Shown here: in pieces, positions 16,219 to 25,745 of the stretch | Layout of the letters: every line of letters begins with the position of its first letter | Position numbering within the stretch: position 1 is the first letter of the stretch | The notes under the pieces: model-generated | The model's input: only the letters and a program-made list of their open reading frames with translations | What the model was told of the DNA's origin: nothing | The model's database searches: none | Origin: an uncultured Roseobacter sp. | GTDB lineage: Bacteria > Pseudomonadota > Alphaproteobacteria > Rhodobacterales > Rhodobacteraceae | Reading direction: 5' to 3' | DNA length: 64,000 nt | NCBI RefSeq assembly: GCF_947491795.1 | Contig: NZ_CANLKW010000003.1 | Location: 434,001-498,000, forward strand | Translations under genes and position numbers: made by a program

Positions 16219-19200
16219 CTATTCGGCCGCCAGACGCACCGGCAAAGGAGCCGTCTTTTCTGACGGCGCTGATGCCGTCTTTTCTTTTTCTGCCCGGCGC
16301 GCACTTGCGTATAGCAACGCAAAAGCAGGCGGTGTGAAGTAGAACGACACAACCGCGGACAAGAGCACACCTCCCGCAATCGCGACCGCAAATGGTGGCC
16401 AGAACCCGCCACCTGCGAGGATCAGAGGCAGAAACCCTCCAAAGGTCGTGATGGTTGTCGAGATGATATGACGGCTTGAGCCCCCCACAACGCGTGCCAT
16501 GGCCTCGGTATCACCCGCGACTGCTTTGCTGTCCGCCTTCAGACCGGTCAGAATAATGATGGCTGCATTGACGGACACACCAATCGATCCGATGACACCG
16601 ATGATCGCGTTGATCCCAAAAGGAAACTGCATTGCCGCAAGCGCAAGGAACGAAAGCCCCGCTGACAGCACACAGACCACCAGGGCAATCGCGGTCAGCC
16701 GGAATGAGTTGAATGTCAGAACAATGGTCGCGATTGTCAGCGTAATGATCAGGCCGACAGAGGCCATCAGATTGCCCACTGTGCTGGAGCGCGCATCTGA
16801 ATCGCCCCCCAGTTCCATGCGATATCCCGACGGCAGGGCAAACCCGGCATCATCCAGAGACGCGAGTACGGACTGCAATGCTTCTTCTGGCAGAACACCC
16901 GGCACAATAAAGGCCTGCACCGTGTTGGTACGTTCGCCGTTGCGCCGCGTGATTACGCTTTCCGCCGGCTCCAGAACCGGCTGTGCCAGCGCAGACAGGG
17001 GCACCGCAGGAAAGACGCCTTCGGCCGACAGGGTTGCTGCACCGGGAAGTACAATGGGCATATCTGTGATCGCAGTGAGGTCGCTGCGCACGCCCTGCCC
17101 CATCCTGACCCTCACCGGCAGCTGATCCGTTCCCTCAACAAGACTGCCGCCCGTTACACCGACCAGCGCCGTTTCCAGCTGGCGTGCGATGTCAGTGACA
17201 TTCAGTCCAACCAGCCGGGCCGCAACCTCGTCGATTTCGAACCGTAACTGCGGCGCGCCGCCGGCAACCACAGACCGGGCCTGCGTCACCAAAGGCAGGT
17301 TCGCCATCAATGCGCGTGCCTCATCGCCAAGGTCGCGCAACACCTCCAGATCAGGGCCAACAAAGCGCACCTCTACCGGAGCATCCACAGGCGGGCCCTG
17401 CACGAGTGAGCGCAGAATGATGCGCGCCTGAGGAAAGCGTGCCTCCAGTTCCGCCTGAAGGGACGGCACCAACTGCGCGGCATCCCCGGCCGTCTGCGTT
17501 TTGATCATCGCCTGGGCATACCCCGGCTCGGACGACCGGCCTGCGGTGATGTTGTAGTAAAACGCAGGACCAGAAGAACCGATACTCCAGTAAACCTTAT
17601 CGATCCCGTCTTCTTTCGCCAGAACACTGTCGATCTCGCGCGCAATCCTGGCGGTTTCGTCAATCGCCGTTCCAGGCGGCATGTCCACTTCCAGGTAGAA
17701 CTGGTCGCGCTCTACACCGGGAAAAAACTGTGCCGTCAGGGTAGGAAAAGAGGCAAATCCCACCACCGGCAAGATCAGCGCAAGCGCCATCGAACGCAAC
17801 GGATTGCGCACAGACCACCGCAGCGATGCAGCAAACAGCTTTCCAACAAACGGAACAGCGATGCCCGACGCCGATCCTGATTTCAGGAACCATCCGGCCA
17901 GTGCAGGTGTCACCGTCAGCGCCACAATCAATGACCAGACCAGCATCATCACAACCGCAATTGCGATGGCGCCCACAAAATCCCCTGCCGGGCCGGGCAG
18001 CAGGATCATCGGCGTGAATGACAACGCAGTTGTAATGGTCGACGCCAGCAAAGGTGCGGCCAGCCGTTTAGTGGCATCACCCGTCGCTGCCTGACGGGAC
18101 ATGCCGCGTTCCAGCCGCTGACGTACTTCATCGACCATGACGATTGCGGCATCAACCAGCAGGCCCAGTGCCACGATCAGACCGGTTACAGACATCTGAT
18201 GGATGGGCAGTCCTATGAAATTCATACTCGCCAGCGTAGCCAGCGACACCACCGGCAACACCAGAGCGACAATTGCCGCCGCACGCACGCCAAGGGTCAG
18301 AAACAGCACAGAGACCACAAGGCCGACCCCGATTGCCATGTTCGTGCCGACTTCGGTCAGGCGGTCGGCCGTATACTGGCTCTGGTCGAACATCAGCGTT
18401 TCGGACAGACCCGACGGCACAAGGGGGCCGCTCTCTTCCAGAGTGTCGCGCACAAATCCCATCCAGCGGTCAATCTGCACACCGTCCTGTGCCAGAACGC
18501 CCACAAGCACCGCAGGCCGGCCGTTTGCGATGGCAAGCTCTTCGGCCGGATCTGCCTCGGTTCGTCGGATTTCTGCAATATCGCCAAGCAAAACCCGCGC
18601 GCCCTGAGCATTCTCGCGCAGAACGACCCGGCCAAGGCGCTCCAGTTCTTCGATTGCGCCGGACGTTGTGATTGTCAGGTCGGTGTCACTGCGCTGCAGC
18701 CGGCCGGCCTGGACTTTTCCGTCGGCGGCTGCGATGCGCGCTGACACTTCATCCGCTGTCAGGCCGAGTGCTGCAGTAGTCTCTGGTTCAAGCTGCACCA
18801 GAACCTCAGGTATAACCTCGCCAAAAAGGTCGACAGCGCGGGTCGCAGGGACCGACCGCAACCGGTCCGCCAGGGCGTCCGCATGGGCCTGAACCACTGA
18901 CATCGGAACCATGTCGTGCTCTGCGGTCACGGCGATGACCGCAGAATAGGCAGATATCCCTTCCGCGTTGAATTCAGGCGGCTGGACACCCGCAGGAAAC
19001 CTGCTGCGGGCTTCTTCCACGGCATCGCGGGCTTCTGACCAGACCTGCTCGATGGTCTCTTTGCCGAGTGTTTCCAGCAATTCGACCGACACAACAGAGA
19101 CGCCGGAACGTGAAACCGATGAGATAACATCCACCTCGGCAATTTCGCGAAGCTCCTCTTCAATCTCGGAGGTCACCAGGGTTTCAACGCGCGCAGGATC

Positions 19201-19356
19201 CGCTCCGGGAAAGGCTGTTGTGACGGTTGCGAAAAGGTTGGTGATTGTCGGGTCTTCCTGCCGGCCAAGCGACAGGAATGACGAAAGGCCCGCTGTAATC
19301 AGCACAAGCAGTATCAGTGCGACCAGACGTGGCTGGCGAAACGTGAGCGTTTCCAT
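16219..19356 (-). CDS. RND-family efflux transporter (AcrB-like inner membrane pump)
   Basis: 1045 aa; RQEDPTITNLFATVTTAFPGADPARVETLVTSEIEEELREI; LIVALGLLVDAAIVMVDEVRQRLERG; IGVIGSIGVSVNAAIIILTGL. Confidence 0.93.
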   Translation of the reverse strand: METLTFRQPRLVALILLVLITAGLSSFLSLGRQEDPTITNLFATVTTAFPGADPARVETLVTSEIEEELREIAEVDVISSVSRSGVSVVSVELLETLGKETIEQVWSEARDAVEEARSRFPAGVQPPEFNAEGISAYSAVIAVTAEHDMVPMSVVQAHADALADRLRSVPATRAVDLFGEVIPEVLVQLEPETTAALGLTADEVSARIAAADGKVQAGRLQRSDTDLTITTSGAIEELERLGRVVLRENAQGARVLLGDIAEIRRTEADPAEELAIANGRPAVLVGVLAQDGVQIDRWMGFVRDTLEESGPLVPSGLSETLMFDQSQYTADRLTEVGTNMAIGVGLVVSVLFLTLGVRAAAIVALVLPVVSLATLASMNFIGLPIHQMSVTGLIVALGLLVDAAIVMVDEVRQRLERGMSRQAATGDATKRLAAPLLASTITTALSFTPMILLPGPAGDFVGAIAIAVVMMLVWSLIVALTVTPALAGWFLKSGSASGIAVPFVGKLFAASLRWSVRNPLRSMALALILPVVGFASFPTLTAQFFPGVERDQFYLEVDMPPGTAIDETARIAREIDSVLAKEDGIDKVYWSIGSSGPAFYYNITAGRSSEPGYAQAMIKTQTAGDAAQLVPSLQAELEARFPQARIILRSLVQGPPVDAPVEVRFVGPDLEVLRDLGDEARALMANLPLVTQARSVVAGGAPQLRFEIDEVAARLVGLNVTDIARQLETALVGVTGGSLVEGTDQLPVRVRMGQGVRSDLTAITDMPIVLPGAATLSAEGVFPAVPLSALAQPVLEPAESVITRRNGERTNTVQAFIVPGVLPEEALQSVLASLDDAGFALPSGYRMELGGDSDARSSTVGNLMASVGLIITLTIATIVLTFNSFRLTAIALVVCVLSAGLSFLALAAMQFPFGINAIIGVIGSIGVSVNAAIIILTGLKADSKAVAGDTEAMARVVGGSSRHIISTTITTFGGFLPLILAGGGFWPPFAVAIAGGVLLSAVVSFYFTPPAFALLYASARRAEKEKTASAPSEKTAPLPVRLAAE

Positions 19357-19359
19357 CGA

Positions 19360-20505
19360 TCAGCTCTCCCCCGTCATGGGGCGCACGCGCTGCCCCGGCA
19401 CCACCCGGTGTGCTCCCGAGATGACAGCCAGAGCGCCCTGTTCGAAAGAGCCGCGGATAAAGGCACGTGTGCCCTGCATGTGGATCAGCTCGACCGACGC
19501 CGCTTCCAGGGTGTCATTCTCGACCAGATAGACCGTCCACTGACTGCCCGCCCCTTCTTTGAGGGCGTCCACAGGCACCCAGGCTCCCTGCGCCTCGACC
19601 GTCACCGGCAATTGCAGCGTCGCTGTCTGTCCAAAGACCATAGCGTTTTTGTTTTCAATCGTAAAAAGCGCCGTGCGCGTGCGCGTGACCGGATCAAGAT
19701 CAGGCCGGATCTGACGCAGCCGGGCATTAATTTCGTGCCCGCCGAGCGACACGGTCACTTCGCTGCCCACCACCACGTCAATCGCGACCGGCAGGCCTAC
19801 GCGCACTTCAGGAGCTGTGGTTCTGATGAGTGTCAGAACAGGCTGCCCAGGCGACAGAGTGACAGCAGGATCGGCATGTTGTGTGCCGACCCGCCCGGAA
19901 AACGGTGCGGTAACCACCGACTTGCTGATGTTGATCTGCACCATATCCAGGGCCGCTGAAATCTCTGCCATCCGGTTGCGCAGTGCGTCCCTTGTGCTGA
20001 CGGCCTGATCAAGTGCTTCCTGGCTCGAAAAACCACTTTCACGCAGACGGGTGGCCCGTTCTACCCGGCTTTCGGCAAATGTCAGTTCATCCCGCAGGGC
20101 CGCCCGAGAAGCATCAAGTCGCCGCGCATCCGCCTCCAGCAGCGCTGTGTCGAGGCGCGCAATGACCTGCCCTTTGGTCACAGGCTCGCCTTCACGGACG
20201 GTGAGATCGCTCAGCCGGCCAGAGAGCTCGAATGACAACGTTACCTCTTCGGCGGCCTCGATCTGGCCTGAGAAACTGCGCATCACCGAATAGCTGTCCT
20301 CGTACGTCAGTACCGCGACCTCAACGGGTGTCAGATCTGCGGCGTCGGGCAGTACAACGTCCGCAGCCCGCCCCGCGAGAAAGCCGCTTGCCATGGCAAC
20401 AATCAGACCGGCTGCGGCCATTGTGCCCAGTGTGCCAGCGATAGTGGCGGCGCGGCGCAGACCCCGGCGGAGCCTTCCTGACTTCTCTGGTTTGCTTGTC
20501 ATCAC
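19360..20505 (-). CDS. RND efflux periplasmic adaptor (membrane fusion) subunit
   Basis: SFSGQIEAAEEVTLSFELSGRLSDLTVREGEPVTKGQVIARLD and VVTAPFSGRVGTQHADPAVTLSPGQPVLTLI. Confidence 0.92.
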   Translation of the reverse strand: MMTSKPEKSGRLRRGLRRAATIAGTLGTMAAAGLIVAMASGFLAGRAADVVLPDAADLTPVEVAVLTYEDSYSVMRSFSGQIEAAEEVTLSFELSGRLSDLTVREGEPVTKGQVIARLDTALLEADARRLDASRAALRDELTFAESRVERATRLRESGFSSQEALDQAVSTRDALRNRMAEISAALDMVQINISKSVVTAPFSGRVGTQHADPAVTLSPGQPVLTLIRTTAPEVRVGLPVAIDVVVGSEVTVSLGGHEINARLRQIRPDLDPVTRTRTALFTIENKNAMVFGQTATLQLPVTVEAQGAWVPVDALKEGAGSQWTVYLVENDTLEAASVELIHMQGTRAFIRGSFEQGALAVISGAHRVVPGQRVRPMTGES

Positions 20506-20524
20506 TCTCAGATCCCGTCTTGCA

Positions 20525-20549
20525 TGTTAGCATCTCTAACATATGTTAG
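20525..20549. promoter_or_regulatory. TGTTAG/CTAACA repeats, putative TetR operator
   Basis: tgttag catct ctaaca at 20525-20541 and a third tgttag at 20544-20549, between the divergent RND operon and tetR. Confidence 0.55.
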
Positions 20550-20596
20550 CGGCTCTTACTTTGACAAGAGTTACGTTCTCTGAAAAAGATTGGATC

Positions 20597-21223
20597 ATGG
20601 AAACAGATGAAAAAACTTCTGCGCGCACCAGCTATCACCACGGTGATCTGCGCGCCCAGCTTCTGGAAGCAACGCGTCAGCTGGTGGAAGAAAAAGGCCC
20701 CGACCGTTTCTCTGTTTCAGAGGCGTGTCGCAGGGCCGGTGTTTCCACTGCGGCGCCCTATAAGCATTTCAAAGACAAAGAAGAAATGCTGCATCATATC
20801 GCTCTGGCGGGGATGGAACGTCAGCGACAACAGATGCTTGAAGAGCTTTCGCTCTGTTCGGCTGGCACCCTGGACCGTGTGGTCGCGATGGGCCGCGTCT
20901 ACATCAGATTTGCGCGGGCAGAACCCGGGGTTTTCCGGCTGATGTTCGGTTTGTCAGAGGATCACGCGGACCATTGCGACATGGTCCAGCTGGGAGATGA
21001 CACATTCACTGTGGTCCAAAGCGAAGTGGCCAAATGCCATGGCCGGGACACCATCATCGAATCAGATGTGAACGAAGCCTTCTTGCTGTGGAGCTTTGTT
21101 CACGGGCTTTCTTTTTTGCTGATCGACGGCAAACTGAAAGACGCCAAAGTCCCCTTTGATCTGGAAACGACCCTGCGCGAAGTCGCCGAAAGGGTCGTTG
21201 GAACGGAAATCAGCGGCGGATAA
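20597..21223 (+). CDS. TetR/AcrR-family transcriptional regulator
   Basis: YHHGDLRAQLLEATRQLVEEKGPDRFSVSEACRRAGVSTAAPYKHFKDKEEML; ATG 20597 preferred over track start 20543. Confidence 0.92.
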   Translation: METDEKTSARTSYHHGDLRAQLLEATRQLVEEKGPDRFSVSEACRRAGVSTAAPYKHFKDKEEMLHHIALAGMERQRQQMLEELSLCSAGTLDRVVAMGRVYIRFARAEPGVFRLMFGLSEDHADHCDMVQLGDDTFTVVQSEVAKCHGRDTIIESDVNEAFLLWSFVHGLSFLLIDGKLKDAKVPFDLETTLREVAERVVGTEISGG

Positions 21224-21235
21224 GGTTGCCTGGCC

Positions 21236-22159
21236 TCAGACCTGTGATGTCTGCCGCAGTCTGAGGATTTCAACCGCCTCCTGCGATGTCGCCACCCGGC
21301 ATCCCAGGCTTTCAATCAGGCCCGTCACCGTGGCAACCTGCCCGGCATTCGATGTCGAGGGTTCACCCGGACCGGCCCAGAGGGAATCTTCCAATCCCAC
21401 CCGCACGTGACCCCCGCCCGCAATGGACTGTGCGGCGATCTTCATTTGTTGTGCGCCCGCCCCAAGCACAGACCAGACCATATCGTCGCCGAACAGGCGC
21501 ACCGCCGTGCGTCGCATATGGGCCACGTCATCCGGATGCGCGCCAATGCCCCCAAGCAGTCCAAAAACCGTCTGCACGAAAAAGGGCGGCTCGATCATGC
21601 CCTGATCCGCAAACCAGGCAAGATTATAGAGGTGAGAGGTATCGTAGCACTCAAACTCAAACCGGGTGCCATTGTCACGACAGGCATCCAGGACAAAGCC
21701 GATATCTTTGTAGCTGTTCCGGAACACCAGATCGCGTGACCCCTCCAGGTGGTCTTTCTCCCAGCCGCCAATATCGGGATACCGGCCCAGCATCGGGAAA
21801 AGCCCCATGTTCATCGAACCCATATTGAGCGATGCCAGCTGCGGCGCAAAATGCTGCGCGGGGCGCACACGTTCCGCAACGGTCATATACGGGCTGCCCC
21901 CTGTTGTCAGGTTGAGCACAGCGTTTGTTCGCTCCCGGATTTCCGGCACGATGCGGGCGAACCCCTCGACACTCTGATCTGGTTTGCCGGTGGCCTCGTC
22001 GCGGGCATGAAGATGCAGGATTGCCGCACCAGCCTGTGCTGCATCAACTGCAGAAGCAATGATTTCCGCAGGGTTTGACGGCAGATGGGCGGACATCGAC
22101 GGTGTATGGATTGCGCCTGTAACAGCACAGGTGATGATAACAGGACGACGCCTGGCCAT
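21236..22159 (-). CDS. beta-keto acid cleavage enzyme (BKACE, DUF849) family protein
   Basis: RPVIITCAVTGAIHTPSMSAHLPSNPAEI...GAAILHLHARDEATGKPDQSVEGF...LNLTTGG...HVRVGLEDSLW; start likely ATG 22159 (track 22207). Confidence 0.92.
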   Translation of the reverse strand: MARRRPVIITCAVTGAIHTPSMSAHLPSNPAEIIASAVDAAQAGAAILHLHARDEATGKPDQSVEGFARIVPEIRERTNAVLNLTTGGSPYMTVAERVRPAQHFAPQLASLNMGSMNMGLFPMLGRYPDIGGWEKDHLEGSRDLVFRNSYKDIGFVLDACRDNGTRFEFECYDTSHLYNLAWFADQGMIEPPFFVQTVFGLLGGIGAHPDDVAHMRRTAVRLFGDDMVWSVLGAGAQQMKIAAQSIAGGGHVRVGLEDSLWAGPGEPSTSNAGQVATVTGLIESLGCRVATSQEAVEILRLRQTSQV

Positions 22160-22266
22160 GGGAACCTCCGGTGGCAATTCGGGTCCGGCAAGGCTTGCAT
22201 GAGACACAATGGTTTACAATCAAAGTCGTACGGGGGAACCTCCGCTTCAGTGCGGCGGAGGGCCTG

Positions 22267-23910
22267 ATGAATATTCTCTATATTATGTTCGATCAGTTGC
22301 GGCATGACTATCTGGGCTGTGCAGGACACCCTGCCCTGAAAACGCCGAACATCGACAGGCTGGCCGCCAGGGGCGTTCGCTTTTCGAACACCTATACCCA
22401 GTCGCCCGTCTGCGGTGCGGCACGTATGAGTTGCTACACAGGGCGTTACGTGTCCTCGCACGGTGCACAGTGGAACGGATACCCCCTGCGCGTCGGGGAA
22501 CAGACGCTGGGAGATCACCTGCGGGCCGGCGGGACCGATTGCTGGCTGATCGGGAAAACCCACATGAAAGCCGATGCCGAAGGGATGGCACGGCTTGGGC
22601 TGAGCCCGGACAGCACCATCGGTGCGCGCCAGGCGGAATGCGGGTTTGATGTCTGGTGCCGCGATGACGGTTTATGGGCCGAAGGACCGGATGGGTTTTA
22701 TGACAGCAGGCGAAGCCCCTATAACGCCTACCTTCAGGAAAAGGGATACCCGGGCAATAACCCCTGGGCTGATTTTGCCAATGCCGGTGTCGATGGAGAC
22801 AACATGGCCAGCGGCTGGTTCATGCAGAATGCAGATCGCCCCGCGAACATCCGCGAAGAGGACAGCGAAACGCCATGGCTGACCTCTCAAGCCATTCGTT
22901 TCATCGACGAGGCCAAAGGGCCCTGGTGCGCACATGTCAGCTATATCAAGCCACACTGGCCTTATATCGTGCCCCGCCCCTACCACAATATGTACGGCGT
23001 TCAGGACATCGTTCACCCCGTCCGCGCGCCATCCGAGCTCGAAAACCCAAACCCTGTTTACAAAGCCTTCACCGAGAGCTTGGTGGGTCGCAGCTTTTCA
23101 AGAGACGAGGTCCGGGAAAAAGTGATCCCCGCGTATATGGGCCTGATTGCCCAGTGCGATGACCAGATGGGCCGGTTGTTCGACCATCTTGAGGCCACAG
23201 GGCAGATGGAGACCACAATGATCATCCTGACGTCCGATCATGGGGACTATCTGGGCGATCACTGGATGGGTGAAAAAGACCTTTTCCATGATCCTTCTGT
23301 CAAAGTACCTCTCATCATTTATGACCCGCGCCGCGAGGCCGACCCCACACGGGGGACCGTCTGCGATGATCTGGTTGAAGCTATTGATGTCACTGCCACA
23401 ATAATCGATGCCGCCGGGCAAACCGTTCCAGATCACATCGTTGAAGGGCGTTCTCTGATGCCCTGCCTGCGGGGCGACAAAAACCGCAAAAAGCGTGACT
23501 TTGTCATCAGCGAATATGACTACAGCCAGCATCCGGTTGCGGCGGAACTGGGGCTTGCGCCCCGTGACGCCCGATTGTTCATGGTTGCCACGCAGTCATG
23601 GAAACTGGTGCACAGCGAAGGTGGCGTTCCGCCCATGTTGTTTGATCTGCACAACGACCCCGATGAGTTGTGTGACCTTGGCCGTGATCCGGCTTTTGCT
23701 GAGAAACGGGACGAGATGTATGCGCTGCTGCACGCTTGGACCAGACGGATGTCCCAGCGCGTTACTGTCAGCGACCAGGACATCAAAAGGCGTGCGGAAA
23801 GCCCACCGACAACGGGAATACTGCTCGGGCTTTTTGACGGCACAGAGGTAAACGCGGAGTACTCGGCACGCTATCGCGGTAAGGCAGCCAAGGATTTCAC
23901 CAACGGCTGA
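22267..23910 (+). CDS. sulfatase / phosphonate monoester hydrolase-like enzyme
   Basis: MNILYIMFDQLRHDYLGCAGHPALKTPNIDRLAARGVRFSNTYTQSPVCGAARMSCYTGRYVSSHG and TMIILTSDHGDYLGDHWMGEKDLFHDPSVKVPLIIYDP; start likely ATG 22267 (track 22171). Confidence 0.88.
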   Translation: MNILYIMFDQLRHDYLGCAGHPALKTPNIDRLAARGVRFSNTYTQSPVCGAARMSCYTGRYVSSHGAQWNGYPLRVGEQTLGDHLRAGGTDCWLIGKTHMKADAEGMARLGLSPDSTIGARQAECGFDVWCRDDGLWAEGPDGFYDSRRSPYNAYLQEKGYPGNNPWADFANAGVDGDNMASGWFMQNADRPANIREEDSETPWLTSQAIRFIDEAKGPWCAHVSYIKPHWPYIVPRPYHNMYGVQDIVHPVRAPSELENPNPVYKAFTESLVGRSFSRDEVREKVIPAYMGLIAQCDDQMGRLFDHLEATGQMETTMIILTSDHGDYLGDHWMGEKDLFHDPSVKVPLIIYDPRREADPTRGTVCDDLVEAIDVTATIIDAAGQTVPDHIVEGRSLMPCLRGDKNRKKRDFVISEYDYSQHPVAAELGLAPRDARLFMVATQSWKLVHSEGGVPPMLFDLHNDPDELCDLGRDPAFAEKRDEMYALLHAWTRRMSQRVTVSDQDIKRRAESPPTTGILLGLFDGTEVNAEYSARYRGKAAKDFTNG

Positions 23911-23913
23911 GTA

Positions 23914-24108
23914 TCACGCATTTTTGCCCGCAGCCTTCAGCGCCTGTCGCAGGATTTCGCGATCACCGATGTGATTGCTCAGGATCAGGATCAGGCGTGC
24001 ATTAAAGGCATCGCTCTCGGCCTTGCTCAATTCATGATGCGCGGCGAGCAGTTCGTCATAAAACCCATCAGGGTCATCGAGGCCGGGATCAAGTTTCAGA
24101 TCAGCCAT
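23914..24108 (-). CDS. DUF2783 domain protein (64 aa)
   Basis: MADLKLDPGLDDPDGFYDELLAAHHELSKAESDAFNARLILILSNHIGDREILRQALKAAGKNA; overlaps the monooxygenase gene by 8 nt. Confidence 0.75.
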   Translation of the reverse strand: MADLKLDPGLDDPDGFYDELLAAHHELSKAESDAFNARLILILSNHIGDREILRQALKAAGKNA

Positions 24109-25729
24109 TCCTGTCTCCTCCTGTCGCCGCTGTCAGCGCAGCAGCAATGGCCGCGGGTTCTGCCTGCGGCCAGCGGGCTGCCACATGCTGGTCCGGGCGA
24201 ATGAGATAGGCAGCCGATGCTGCATTCCCCAGATAGCGTTCAGCCAGCAGCTGTGACGGATCATCGGTTGCCGTATCCAGCAGAACAACGCGCAATGGCA
24301 CGCACAATTCATCGGTCACTGTCATTTCCGTGTTGATACACAACAGCGTAAATTCTCCCATCAGCAGGTCCAGCAGAAAGCCGTCTGCCAGCGGCGCGTC
24401 CACACAGGCAGATCCCGGACGGGTTTCAGCAGGCCCATCCAGCGCGTCCGGCGTGTCTGACCCTGTAGTGTTATATACGCAGGGAACAGAAAGGCGGCCC
24501 GAATTCACCAGAGGCCGGGCAAATGGGTATGTGCCAGCCAGCTCAAGCACTGCGTTGCGAAAGACGGAGCTCATTTCCGATTTGGGCGTCAGGAAATCAG
24601 TCGCGCGGGTGGAATTCAGTATGTTTTCGTCAGCTGCAAGCACCCGTTCGTCGCAATAGCTGTCCAGAAGCCTTTCCGGTGCCTGCCCGCGAAGCACCAT
24701 ATCCAGCTTCCAACTCAGGTTGTCCGCGTCCTGTATGCCCGAGTTTGCGCCCCGTGCCCCGAATGGTGACACCTGATGCGCCGCGTCGCCTGCGAAAAGC
24801 ACACGGCCATGTCTGAACTTCTCCATCCTGCGGCATTGGAACGTGTAGATCGAGGTCCATTCCAGCGCGTATTCCACGCCTTCCCCAAGCATCGCATCGA
24901 CCCTGCTCCGCACCCGGTCCGGTTCCAGCTCCAGCGCTCTGTCGATATCCCAGCCCAGCTGAAAATCGATGCGCCAGATGTCGTCTGGTTGTTTGTGCAG
25001 CAGGGCTGACTGGCCGCTGTTCTCGAAAGGCGGCTCAAACCAGAACCACCGCTCAGTCGGGAAGTCCGCCTTCATTTTCACGTCTGCTATCAGGAAGTTA
25101 TCCTCAAACACCCGTCCGTCAAAGCTCAGCCCCATCATGTGTCTGACCGGTGACCTGGCCCCGTCACAGGCAATCAGCCAATCGGCCTCAATAGCATAGG
25201 GCCCGTCAGGCGTATCCACCTGCAGCACTGTGTAATCAGCGCGTTGCTCCAGCCCCGTTACCGCATTTCTGCCCCTTATCTCTATGGGCGCTCCCGCATT
25301 CTGAGCCGCGCGGATTTCATCAATCAGAAACTTTTCGAACCATGGCTGCTGCAGATTGATAAACGCTGGCCGTCGGTGACCCGGCTGTGGCTGCAGATTG
25401 AACTCGAAAACACGCCGGTCGCCATGGAACACCTTGCCGACATTCCAGACGACCCCCTTGTCGACCATTTCCTGCCCAGCCCCCAAACGGTCAGCAATTT
25501 CGAGAGTGCGCTTGGAAAAACAGATGGCCCGGCTGCCTTGCCCCACGCCTTCATGATCATCCAGCACCAGAACAGGGGTTCCCTTTTTACCCAGGTCCAG
25601 AGCGGCAGCCATGCCAACCGGCCCACCGCCAACAATAACGACCGGGTGCCTTCGCGGGGCGGCGTCCTGCGCATCCACGCGTTCATAGGGATAAAGGCGA
25701 AACGCGATGTCATACCGGACGTCAACCAT
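24101..25729 (-). CDS. FAD-dependent aromatic-ring monooxygenase family protein
   Basis: VVIVGGGPVGMAAALDLGKKGTPVLVLDD; WLIACDGARSPVRHMMGL; GRVLFAGDAAHQVSPFGARGANSGIQDADNLSWKL; start at MVDVRYD (track 25879). Confidence 0.88.
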   Translation of the reverse strand: MVDVRYDIAFRLYPYERVDAQDAAPRRHPVVIVGGGPVGMAAALDLGKKGTPVLVLDDHEGVGQGSRAICFSKRTLEIADRLGAGQEMVDKGVVWNVGKVFHGDRRVFEFNLQPQPGHRRPAFINLQQPWFEKFLIDEIRAAQNAGAPIEIRGRNAVTGLEQRADYTVLQVDTPDGPYAIEADWLIACDGARSPVRHMMGLSFDGRVFEDNFLIADVKMKADFPTERWFWFEPPFENSGQSALLHKQPDDIWRIDFQLGWDIDRALELEPDRVRSRVDAMLGEGVEYALEWTSIYTFQCRRMEKFRHGRVLFAGDAAHQVSPFGARGANSGIQDADNLSWKLDMVLRGQAPERLLDSYCDERVLAADENILNSTRATDFLTPKSEMSSVFRNAVLELAGTYPFARPLVNSGRLSVPCVYNTTGSDTPDALDGPAETRPGSACVDAPLADGFLLDLLMGEFTLLCINTEMTVTDELCVPLRVVLLDTATDDPSQLLAERYLGNAASAAYLIRPDQHVAARWPQAEPAAIAAALTAATGGDRNG

Positions 25730-25745
25730 CAGACTGCCCTCCCGC

